Part shown: positions 1 to 4,618 of the stretch, piece by piece | Numbering within the stretch: the first letter of the stretch is position 1 | Layout: each line of letters begins with the position of its first letter | DNA from: Chloroflexi bacterium RBG_16_57_11 | GTDB lineage: Bacteria; Chloroflexota; Anaerolineae; Anaerolineales; UBA4823 | Direction: 5' to 3' | Assembly (NCBI GenBank): GCA_001795165.1 | Contig: MGNS01000093.1 | Coordinates: 6,113 to 11,472, forward strand | Length of the DNA: 5,360 nucleotides | Program-made: the position numbers and the translations under genes | Notes under the pieces: model-generated | What the model was told of the DNA's origin: nothing | The model's input: the letters and a program-made list of their open reading frames with translations, nothing else | The model's database searches: none

Positions 1-212
1 GCTACCTGTCTTATACCGTTACCAATGTGGAGAACACCCGCAGCATCAACATCGGTGACCTGAATAAAGAGCTGGGCCAGCGCGGGGCGATGATCTCCAA
101 TGGTTACAGCGACCTCAAAGACAAGTGCTTCCGCATCGCGCACATGGGCGACCTGACCCTGGCCGATATGAAATGGCTGACCGCTCAGATCGACGATATT
201 TTGGGACTATAG
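1..212 (+). CDS. Class V aminotransferase, C-terminal fragment (probable phosphoserine aminotransferase role)
   Basis: This is the last 69 codons of a gene that enters from the left edge, read from base 3 to the TAG at 210-212. The tail contains GYSDLKDKCFRIAHMGD, which resembles the C-terminal small domain of class V (fold type I) PLP aminotransferases of the alanine/serine-glyoxylate aminotransferase and archaeal/Chloroflexi SerC-like group. The PLP lysine and most of the active site lie outside the window, so substrate cannot be read from sequence. The serA gene begins 3 bp after its stop, so I infer a phosphoserine aminotransferase role: 3-phosphohydroxypyruvate plus glutamate giving 3-phosphoserine, in the cytoplasm. 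A serine-glyoxylate or alanine-glyoxylate aminotransferase is the alternative. The family call is fairly safe; the reaction is inferred from context. Confidence 0.75.
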   Translation, partial: YLSYTVTNVENTRSINIGDLNKELGQRGAMISNGYSDLKDKCFRIAHMGDLTLADMKWLTAQIDDILGL

Positions 213-215
213 GCC

Positions 216-1121
216 ATGAAAATCCTGGTTTGCGACCCAATGGAATCTTCCGCCGTCGAGCGCATGCGCCTCGCCGGCCTGACCGTGGATGTGCGTGACA
301 GCATCACGCCCGATGAGCTTAATTCCGTATTGAAAGATTACGATGGCATGGTGGTGCGCAGCCGCACAAAAGTGCGCGCGCCCTTGATCGACCTGGCCCC
401 GAACCTGAAGGTGATCGTGCGCGGCGGCGTGGGCCTGGATACGATCGACGCCGATTACGCTCGCTCCAAAGGCATCACCGTCCTGAACACCCCCCTGTCC
501 AGCTCGGCTTCGGTGGCCGAGCTGGCGATTGGTTTTATGATCGCTTTGGCGCGCGCCATCCCCGCGACCACTGCCTCGATGAGGGCCGGGAAGTGGGAGA
601 AAAAGAAATTCGAGGGTGACGAGATCGGCGGCAAGACGCTGGGCATCGTCGGCATCGGCAACATCGGGAAAGAGGTCGCCAAGCGCGCTCTGGCACTGGG
701 GATGGATGTTGTTGTCTATGACCCGCATGCAGTAGCCCCGGAGCACCTCACCCGGGTGAGCCTGGATGATCTATTGTCGCAGGCCGATTACATCACCTTC
801 CATATGCCGCTTACTCAGGAAACCCGACACATGATCGACGCCGCGGGGTTTGCGAAGATGAAGCCCGGCGTGCGCATCATTAACTGCGCCCGCGGCGGGA
901 TCGTGGACGAGGACGCCCTGTACGACGCGCTGGTGAGCGGTAAGGTGGCCGGGGCGGCCCTGGATGTCTACGCCCAGGAGCCTTGCGAGGGTCACAAATT
1001 GTTCACGCTCGAACAGGTGATCGGCTCGCCGCATATCGGCGCAGCCACACGTGAGGCCCAGCAGCGCATCGGCGCCGAAGTGGCCGAAAAGCTCATCGAG
1101 TTTTACCATCAGATGGGTTGA
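216..1121 (+). CDS. serA: D-3-phosphoglycerate dehydrogenase, short form
   Basis: This enzyme oxidises 3-phosphoglycerate to 3-phosphohydroxypyruvate with NAD, the first committed step of serine synthesis. The 301-residue protein shows the D-2-hydroxyacid dehydrogenase layout. It has a substrate-domain segment VVRSRTKV (46-53), a Rossmann dinucleotide motif G146-x-G148-xx-G151, and D169 at the end of the next strand as the likely NAD-selecting acid. The catalytic trio is Arg226 in NCARGG, Glu255 in VYAQEP and His273 in SPHIG. It ends soon after the catalytic domain, so the regulatory ACT domain of E. coli-type enzymes and the extra ASB domain of long forms are absent. Serine feedback by the usual ACT route is therefore not expected. 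The ATG lies 3 bp after the upstream stop with a weak GGGA (203-206) before it, pointing to one operon. Other D-2-hydroxyacid dehydrogenases share the motifs, but the serC-like neighbour supports serA. Confidence 0.93.
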   Translation: MKILVCDPMESSAVERMRLAGLTVDVRDSITPDELNSVLKDYDGMVVRSRTKVRAPLIDLAPNLKVIVRGGVGLDTIDADYARSKGITVLNTPLSSSASVAELAIGFMIALARAIPATTASMRAGKWEKKKFEGDEIGGKTLGIVGIGNIGKEVAKRALALGMDVVVYDPHAVAPEHLTRVSLDDLLSQADYITFHMPLTQETRHMIDAAGFAKMKPGVRIINCARGGIVDEDALYDALVSGKVAGAALDVYAQEPCEGHKLFTLEQVIGSPHIGAATREAQQRIGAEVAEKLIEFYHQMG

Positions 1122-1141
1122 TCCCTTCGGGATTTATGGTT

Positions 1142-2476
1142 ATGAGGACCTTTGAGCATATCGGTGTAGGCATCCCCCAGGTCTATCTGCCTGCGAAGGG
1201 GGTGGACCTGGCGAAGTGGGCGGTGGTCGCTTGCGACCAGTACACCTCTGAGCCGGAATATTGGGAGCAGGTCGAGCAGATCGTTGGTGAGAGCCCTTCG
1301 ACATTTCATCTGGTTTTGCCGGAGATCTACCTGGGGACCGCGGAAGAGGTGCAGAGGACGCGTGGTGTCAACACTCGGATGCGGGAGTACCTGGAGCGAG
1401 GCTTGCTCGTGCCCCACGAAGGCATTTTTTACATCGAGCGGTGGTTTGGCAGCAAGTGTCGCCGGGGGATTCTGCTGTGCATGGATCTGGAAAAATACGA
1501 TTTTCAGAAAGGCTCGCAGAGCCTGATTCGCGCCACCGAAGGCACGATCATCGAGCGGCTACCGCCGCGCATCAAGATCCGCGAACAGGCGATCCTGGAG
1601 ATCCCGCATATTATTGTCTTGATCGACGATCCCGAGCGCACGGTAATCGAGCCGCTGGGGAGCCTGGCAGGCCGGGAGACGGGTCAGCTGCTAGAGCATT
1701 ATGACTTCGACCTGATGCTTGGCAGCGGGCACCTGGCGGGCTTCCAGATCGTCGATCCTCAGGTTGAGATGGGAGTGATCCGGGCGCTGGAGGCGCTGGC
1801 GGAGCCGGCAAGTTTCCGGCGGAAATACCGGCTGGGCGCAAATCAAAGCGTATTCCTGTTTGCGATGGGCGACGGCAACCACTCGTTAGCTACTGCCAAG
1901 AGCCTCTGGGAAAAGAACAAGCACAGTGTCGGGATGGATCACCCGTCCCGATATGCCCTGGTGGAAATCGAAAACGTCCACGATGAGGGGCTGGAGTTCG
2001 CCCCGATCCACCGCGTGCTTTTCAACCTTAAGAAAGATGTCCTGGAGGCAATGCAGGCTTATTTCGGGGCGGACTACAAGTTTACACCCACACCGGACCT
2101 GGAGATCATGACCGAAACGGTGGAAGGCTGGTGCGAGAACAAGCAGGCTTTTGGGATCATCTCCGAAGATGCCACCGGCTTTGTGGAGATCGCCAACCCG
2201 AGCTCGAATCTGGCGGTAGGCACGCTGCAGAGCTTCCTGGATGCCTTCATGCGGGAGTGCGGCGCGGAGAAGATCGACTACGTGCACGGTTTCGAGGCCG
2301 TCAGCCGGCTTGGGTGCCAGCCCGGGAACATCGGCTTTTTCCTGCCGTGCATGAATAAGAACGAGCTTTTCAAGACGGTGATCCTGGATGGCGCCCTGCC
2401 ACGCAAGACTTTTTCGATGGGCGAGGCGTTTGAGAAGCGCTTCTATGTGGAGAGTCGCAAGATCGTCGCGGATTAG
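1142..2476 (+). CDS. DUF1015 family protein in the serine operon, function unknown
   Basis: The 444-residue protein matches my memory of the DUF1015 (COG4198) family. Visible marks, numbered from ATG 1142, are VACDQYTSEPEYWE (29-42), a conserved block RATEGTIIERLPPRIKIRE (about 130-148), GDGNHSLATAK (243-253), YVHG (380-383) and a C-terminal RKTFSMGEAFEKRFYVESRK. There is no signal peptide or membrane segment, so it should be cytoplasmic. The frame is open from TTG 1118, overlapping the serA stop, but ATG 1142 is preferred: it has GGGA (1129-1132) nine bases upstream and gives the family-like beginning MRTFEHIGVGIP. ATG 1136 is the alternative. I recall DUF1015 genes often sitting beside serC and serA in unrelated bacteria. 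A role acting on serine or phosphoserine is therefore plausible but is inference only; no reaction can be read from the sequence. Confidence 0.88.
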   Translation: MRTFEHIGVGIPQVYLPAKGVDLAKWAVVACDQYTSEPEYWEQVEQIVGESPSTFHLVLPEIYLGTAEEVQRTRGVNTRMREYLERGLLVPHEGIFYIERWFGSKCRRGILLCMDLEKYDFQKGSQSLIRATEGTIIERLPPRIKIREQAILEIPHIIVLIDDPERTVIEPLGSLAGRETGQLLEHYDFDLMLGSGHLAGFQIVDPQVEMGVIRALEALAEPASFRRKYRLGANQSVFLFAMGDGNHSLATAKSLWEKNKHSVGMDHPSRYALVEIENVHDEGLEFAPIHRVLFNLKKDVLEAMQAYFGADYKFTPTPDLEIMTETVEGWCENKQAFGIISEDATGFVEIANPSSNLAVGTLQSFLDAFMRECGAEKIDYVHGFEAVSRLGCQPGNIGFFLPCMNKNELFKTVILDGALPRKTFSMGEAFEKRFYVESRKIVAD

Positions 2477-2492
2477 ACAGCCGGGATGATTG

Positions 2493-2575
2493 GCTGACCT
2501 TGAAACTCGGATTGAAACACGCCGGCCTGGGCACGCGCTTGACTTGCGCTGTGCGTAGGCCGGTCAGCTTCTTTT
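2493..2575 (+). terminator. Probable terminator of the serine operon
   Basis: A long stem-loop follows the DUF1015 stop by 16 bases. CCGGCCT (2522-2528) pairs with AGGCCGG (2557-2563), and inside it GCACGCGC (2531-2538) pairs with GCGC-T-GTGC (2546-2554, one bulged T) around a 7-base loop. An outer pairing GCTGACC (2493-2499) with GGTCAGC (2562-2568) would run directly into TTCTTTT (2569-2575). The tail is interrupted by one C, so termination may be partial. The pairings were read by eye; no folding energy was computed. Confidence 0.65.
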
Positions 2576-2630
2576 GTGATTGCGCCTGTGGGAGACGCTG
2601 TAATGCCTGCTTTGGGTAATGGGGCGCGCT

Positions 2631-2664
2631 GACAACGGATTCGGGGAACGGATTTAGCGGATTG
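2631..2664 (+). repeat. Left arm of unit 1
   Basis: The arm holds GACAACGGATT, a 7-base linker, then the core CGGATTTAGCGGATTG (2649-2664). The same core recurs exactly at 3298-3313 and 3593-3608. Homology to units 2 and 3 continues rightwards to about 2690 (AAGGC, GAGGCAATCT), so the conserved left end is longer than the core. Confidence 0.85.
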
Positions 2665-2693
2665 ATAAGGCAGAGGCAATCTTCCAGGCAGGG

Positions 2694-2708
2694 TATAATG
2701 CGGTTACG
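2694..2708 (+). promoter_or_regulatory. -10 element and degenerate start site of unit 1
   Basis: TATAAT (2694-2699) is followed after six bases by ACG (2706-2708). In unit 3 the matching place is TATAAT, six bases, then ATG (3651). The spacing puts the start codon at the expected transcription start, as in leaderless genes. No convincing -35 is visible. The unit 1 copy appears to have lost its ATG. Confidence 0.45.
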
Positions 2709-2771
2709 GCGGAGAGTAAGCTGATCGCAACTCCTTATGATGACCTGACTTATAAAATTATTGGCTGCGCA

Positions 2772-3185
2772 ATGGCGGTTCACCGCCAGCTTGGGCCAAG
2801 CCACCGCGAGAACATTTACCAACGCGACCTGCAAGAGCATTTTATCCAGGCTGGTCTGGCGTTTGAAGCACAAAGGCTGTATGAGGTTCTCGATAGCCTG
2901 GGAAATGGCAGCCTGATTGGTTATTACATACCGGATTTCGTCGTGGAAGAAAAAGTAGTTGTCGAGATCAAAGCGCTTAAGGGGCTGGATAACAGCCACC
3001 TGGCCCAGGTGATTGGTTACCTGGCGATTACCGGGCTATCTGTCGGGTTATTGATCAATTTCGGCCTGCGCAGCCTGCAATACAGGCGGATTCTGCCGCC
3101 TCAAAAGACCCAGGAGCATCGCATCAATCGCCAGTGGCTGTTCATACCTGACTGGCTCAAGACGCAGAACGAATCCACCGGATAG
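2772..3185 (+). CDS. GxxExxY / PDDEXK_3 nuclease-like protein
   Basis: The protein resembles the GxxExxY family (PD-(D/E)XK nuclease superfamily 3). From ATG 2772 it has 137 residues: the family motif region S10-HR-E13-NI-Y16 (the usual Gly is Ser here), the nuclease core D55 in IPDF, E65-I-K67 in VEIKAL, and INFG (95-98) followed by the usual RRI segment. These fit the D...ExK metal-binding pattern, so nuclease activity is plausible but unproven. Family-like sequence YDDLTYKIIGC lies in frame before ATG 2772, and the frame is open back to a TAG at 2655-2657. The native start was therefore probably upstream: ACG 2706 (matching an ATG in unit 3) or CTG 2721 with GGAG (2711-2714) six bases before it. 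ATG 2772 would cut away the family's N-terminal helix. The gene may be weakly expressed or decaying. It sits alone inside inverted repeats. Confidence 0.8.
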   Translation: MAVHRQLGPSHRENIYQRDLQEHFIQAGLAFEAQRLYEVLDSLGNGSLIGYYIPDFVVEEKVVVEIKALKGLDNSHLAQVIGYLAITGLSVGLLINFGLRSLQYRRILPPQKTQEHRINRQWLFIPDWLKTQNESTG

Positions 3186-3200
3186 TGGAATTACGATTTG

Positions 3201-3253
3201 CGGAATCCGTTCAATCCGTTCCCCTGCGTTCTTTGCAGGCATAATCCGTTGTC
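3201..3253 (-). repeat. Right arm of unit 1
   Basis: On the minus strand this reads as a relative of the left arms: GACAACGGATT, a hairpin insert CCTGCAAAGAACGCAGG (3223-3239), then GGAACGGATTGAACGGATT. The related right arm of unit 2 is at 3478-3512 and lacks the hairpin insert. The 17-base insert recurs exactly, in opposite orientation, in the left arm of unit 3 (3572-3588). Confidence 0.85.
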
Positions 3254-3280
3254 ACTGGCTGCTTATGGATGATAAAGGCT

Positions 3281-3512
3281 GACAACGGATCACAAAACGG
3301 ATTTAGCGGATTGACAAGGCCGAGGCAATCTCTTGGGCAGATGATGATTGTTCTATTCATCAGAGCAAACTGTTCACAACAAAATCGCCGTAGAAACATA
3401 TTTATTCTTGTGGTTATTCATCCAAGACTGGCTCAAAGTGCAGGGAGAAACCAACAGGTAGCAGGAATAACGCCACGCGGAATCTGTTCAATCCGTTCCA
3501 AAATCCGTTGTC
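3281..3512 (+). mobile_element. Repeat-bounded unit 2, internally deleted derivative
   Basis: Left end GACAACGGAT (3281-3290) with core 3298-3313, right arm 3478-3499 and terminal AATCCGTTGTC (3502-3512). It is 232 bp against 623 bp for unit 1. Left-end homology to unit 1 stops near 3333. Right-side homology resumes by 3408 with the last codons of the nuclease gene. The body of the gene is missing, so this looks like a non-autonomous, MITE-like remnant. Confidence 0.65.
3384..3461 (+). pseudogene. C-terminal remnant of a GxxExxY gene
   Basis: Reading in frame to the TAG at 3459-3461 gives LWLFIQDWLKVQGETNR, which matches the end of the unit 1 protein QWLFIPDWLKTQNESTG in 11 of 17 positions. 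The 17 codons 3408-3458 are clearly homologous; the preceding codons back to 3384 are only weakly alike. No start and no nuclease core remain, so it is a broken gene tail kept next to the right repeat arm. Confidence 0.7.
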
Positions 3513-3557
3513 ACCGGCTGCTTATAGAACGCATTGCGGCTATGAGCGAAAAAGGCT

Positions 3558-3668
3558 GACAACGGATTGCGCCTGCAAAGAACGCAGGCGAGCGGATTTA
3601 GCGGATTGGTAGGACGGAGGGAATTTTCCCCGAACAGATATAATTTGGTCATGTCGGAGAGTTTGAGC
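3558..3668 (+). mobile_element. Unit 3, left-end fragment
   Basis: It starts GACAACGGATT (3558-3568), then a 7-bp hairpin CGCCTGC / GCAGGCG (3570-3576 with 3584-3590), the shared core (3593-3608), TATAAT (3639-3644) and the beginning of a nuclease-like reading frame. No right arm was found downstream before the DUF2442 gene, so it is truncated or ends in unrelated sequence. Confidence 0.55.
3651..3668 (+). pseudogene. Start-codon remnant of a GxxExxY gene
   Basis: ATG at 3651 opens MSESLS and stops at TAG 3666-3668. The bases CGGAGAGT in it align with the unit 1 sequence at 2710-2717, showing where the family start once lay. It sits exactly six bases after TATAAT. Only six codons survive, so no product is expected. 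Confidence 0.5.
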
Positions 3669-3725
3669 TAGCCGGGCGCATGGCAACATTGACCCTCGGC
3701 TACCGTGTAGATGCGTGCGCTCCGT

Positions 3726-3977
3726 TTATGCCTTTACTAACGGGGATGGCTCCGGCTCCATCTGATACAGAAACTCGGGGGCAAAATCTGCCCCATTGGG
3801 CCAGTAAACCGTCCATTCGTTGAGCTGCACCTGTGCGAAATAATCCAGATCGCGCAGATGCTCGAAGATCTCGCCCCACAGCATGCGGCGTAGGTTAACA
3901 GGTTTGACCAGGCCATCATTGTAAGTCAATAACAGCGAGTTCGGACCGACTACCTGTACCTTGGTAACATAAATCAC
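3726..3977 (-). CDS. DUF2442 domain protein
   Basis: The 83-residue protein fits the DUF2442 family: a VxxVxPL-like first strand, LLLTYNDG (16-22), a FEHLRDLDYFAQV segment (38-50) and the hallmark WPNGADFAPEFLY (59-71). The start is taken as GTG 3977, because the frame has no better ATG and AGAGG (3992-3988) lies about ten bases upstream. The GTG begins 14 bases after the TGA of the DUF4160 gene, so the two are co-transcribed. DUF2442 proteins are small cytoplasmic proteins commonly paired with DUF4160. The pair is often suspected to be a toxin-antitoxin-like module with DUF2442 as the DNA-binding or antitoxin partner, but I know of no demonstrated activity. This copy looks intact while its partner does not. 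Confidence 0.88.
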   Translation of the reverse strand: MIYVTKVQVVGPNSLLLTYNDGLVKPVNLRRMLWGEIFEHLRDLDYFAQVQLNEWTVYWPNGADFAPEFLYQMEPEPSPLVKA

Positions 3978-3991
3978 ATTCTTTCAACCTC

Positions 3992-4260
3992 TCAATCCAA
4001 CGGCGCAATCTGGAAAAGCGGGCGGTGCCCACGCGCCAACTCCCAATTTGCTCGAAGCTCCGCCTGGTGAATAACAGCCCACTCAAAAACCTTCGCGCGG
4101 GTCGTCCGGGATAATGCTCCTTCCTGGATGAAGATCTGATCAATACCTACAACCGCCATTTCCTCACCATAAACAACATAGAAATATGGAAATGTGGAGG
4201 GCTATGCAAATCATAAAACATCTGAAATTTGATCCCGTCGAAGAAGCAGATGGTTGGCAT
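3992..4260 (-). pseudogene. DUF4160 family gene, frameshifted
   Basis: From ATG 4260 the minus strand reads MPTICFFDGIKFQMFYDL then HSPPHFH, a typical DUF4160 N-terminus, but this frame soon stops at a TAG (4149-4147). The family continues in another frame from about 4186: FYVVYGEEMAVVGIDQIF, then ALSRTTRAKVFEWAVIHQ, AELRANWELARG and ending IAPLD before TGA 3994-3992. Supplying one missing base near 4184-4186 would give a protein of 89 residues, the normal family size. The gene is therefore broken by a one-base deletion, or the base was lost in sequencing or assembly. An internal ATG at 4159, with a GGTGAGG just before it, could still give a 55-residue C-terminal piece. The lesion leaves the downstream DUF2442 gene without a full partner. 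Confidence 0.8.
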
Positions 4261-4266
4261 GTCGAG

Positions 4267-4294
4267 ATTATAGCACAAGCACATTAGAGGTCAG
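4267..4294 (-). promoter_or_regulatory. Extended -10 promoter for the DUF4160-DUF2442 pair
   Basis: On the minus strand TGCTATAAT (4275-4267) is a perfect extended -10 box. A partial -35, CTGACC (4294-4289), lies 16 bases upstream. Six bases separate the -10 from ATG 4260, so transcription should start at or next to the start codon and give a leaderless message. No Shine-Dalgarno sequence is present in that gap, which agrees. Confidence 0.65.
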
Positions 4295-4341
4295 CAGGGG
4301 GTGTCAAATTCGCTGAACAACAACATGTTTCAATTCCTCCC

Positions 4342-4369
4342 TTGACAAATCCCGCATCTCGCGTACAAT
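4342..4369 (+). promoter_or_regulatory. Sigma-70-type promoter of the cysteine synthase leader
   Basis: TTGACA (4342-4347) is a consensus -35, followed by a 16-base spacer and TACAAT (4364-4369), one base off the consensus -10. Transcription should begin near 4376, leaving a leader of about 240 bases before the cysteine synthase ATG. A direct repeat TTATCA (4372-4377 and 4381-4386) overlaps the expected start point and could be an operator. Confidence 0.8.
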
Positions 4370-4411
4370 TATTATCAAGTTTATCATAAAAACTCTGGAG
4401 TATCCTTGATC

Positions 4412-4447
4412 ATGTTCACTTGCATGTGTCTGAGGCGGGGTCAGTAG
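4412..4447 (+). CDS. Cysteine-containing leader peptide MFTCMCLRRGQ
   Basis: An 11-codon ORF with GGAG (4397-4400) eleven bases upstream; TTG 4406 is an alternative in-frame start. Two of its first six codons are Cys (TGC 4421, TGT 4427), notable for so short a peptide directly upstream of a cysteine synthase gene. The stop TAG (4445-4447) lies in the loop of the next hairpin. A ribosome waiting at the second Cys codon would cover 4432-4438, the first arm of that hairpin. The peptide itself probably has no function; its translation is the sensor. Small ORFs of this size occur by chance, so the call rests on the combination of promoter, Cys codons, folding pattern and downstream gene. Confidence 0.72.
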   Translation: MFTCMCLRRGQ

Positions 4448-4457
4448 CCACCGCCTC
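4432..4457 (+). promoter_or_regulatory. Leader hairpin 1:2 (anti-antiterminator)
   Basis: GAGGCGG (4432-4438) pairs perfectly with CCGCCTC (4451-4457), and GG 4439-4440 can add two pairs with CC 4448-4449 around the leader stop codon. When formed, it occupies the left strand of the antiterminator and so would allow the terminator to form. Confidence 0.65.
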
Positions 4458-4505
4458 GTCGAAAAGCTATACTTCTAACGGCTGATAGACCGACGTCGGG
4501 TGGTT
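4446..4505 (+). promoter_or_regulatory. Alternative pairing 2:3 (antiterminator)
   Basis: AGCCACC (4446-4452) pairs with GGTGGTT (4499-4505) with one G-U pair. CGTCG (4457-4461) pairs with CGACG (4491-4495). The two helices are nested with a 4 x 3 internal loop, giving 12 pairs. This structure excludes both hairpin 1:2 and the terminator stem. Confidence 0.6.
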
Positions 4506-4580
4506 GCGGCCCCGCTGGCGAAAGCGATTTCGCTGAGCGTGAGAGCATCGCTGATGCTTACGCACCGCCCGTTTTTGTTT
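4497..4580 (+). terminator. Attenuator terminator before the cysteine synthase gene
   Basis: CGGGTGG (4497-4503) pairs with CCGCCCG (4565-4571, one G-U) and TGCG (4505-4508) with CGCA (4561-4564), leaving T4504 bulged. TTTTTGTTT (4572-4580) follows at once. The enclosed region folds into two smaller hairpins, GCGAAA / TTTCGC (4518-4533) and AGCATC / GATGCT (4544-4558). It lies about 40 bases before the cysteine synthase ATG, where a terminator would serve no purpose unless regulated. Confidence 0.68.
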
Positions 4581-4618
4581 AAGTCCCTCAGCCGTTTTGC
4601 GTTAAGTACTGGAGAGAG

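Larger units (their letters stand above)
2631..3253 (+). mobile_element. Repeat-bounded unit 1 carrying the GxxExxY nuclease-like gene
   Basis: The unit begins with GACAACGGATT (2631-2641) and ends with its exact inverse complement AATCCGTTGTC (3243-3253). Inside these ends, the left arm (2648-2664) and right arm (3201-3222) are imperfect inverse complements built from CGGATT steps. The right arm also holds a small hairpin (3223-3239). The only gene inside is the nuclease-like ORF. Two shortened relatives follow in the same orientation. No target duplication or transposase was seen, so calling it mobile is an inference from the inverted ends and the deletion derivatives. Confidence 0.6.

Noticed and set aside
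207..746. Minus-strand ORF of 179 codons across serA
   Set aside because: It is antisense to a gene with a complete set of dehydrogenase motifs and has no recognisable domain of its own.
1118..1141. TTG 1118 as the start of the DUF1015 protein
   Set aside because: It would overlap the serA stop and add MIPSGFMV, which does not look like the family N-terminus. ATG 1142 has a correctly spaced GGGA.
3269..3559. ORF of 96 codons across unit 2
   Set aside because: It runs through both repeat arms and the spacer in a frame different from the nuclease tail, with no family likeness. It is a chance open frame in repeat DNA.
2631..3608. CRISPR array from the repeated CGGATT segments
   Set aside because: Only three copies occur, with very unequal spacing of several hundred bases. 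They are arranged as inverted ends around coding sequence, not as regular short repeats and spacers.
3669..3702. Terminator for the DUF2442 gene
   Set aside because: TAGCCG (3669-3674) and CGGCTA (3697-3702) can pair with a large loop, but on the minus strand no T-run follows, so a terminator call is not supported. Nothing else is seen between 3669 and 3725.
3916..4143. Minus-strand ORF of 75 codons
   Set aside because: It overlaps the DUF4160 C-terminal half in another frame; the DUF4160 reading matches a known family while this one does not.
4376..4580. T-box riboswitch before the cysteine synthase
   Set aside because: GGGTGG at 4498-4503 recalls the T-box core, but the following NACCGCG is absent and no full Stem I with a specifier loop was seen. 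The Cys leader ORF explains the layout better. An Rfam covariance search (T-box, SAM) would settle it.
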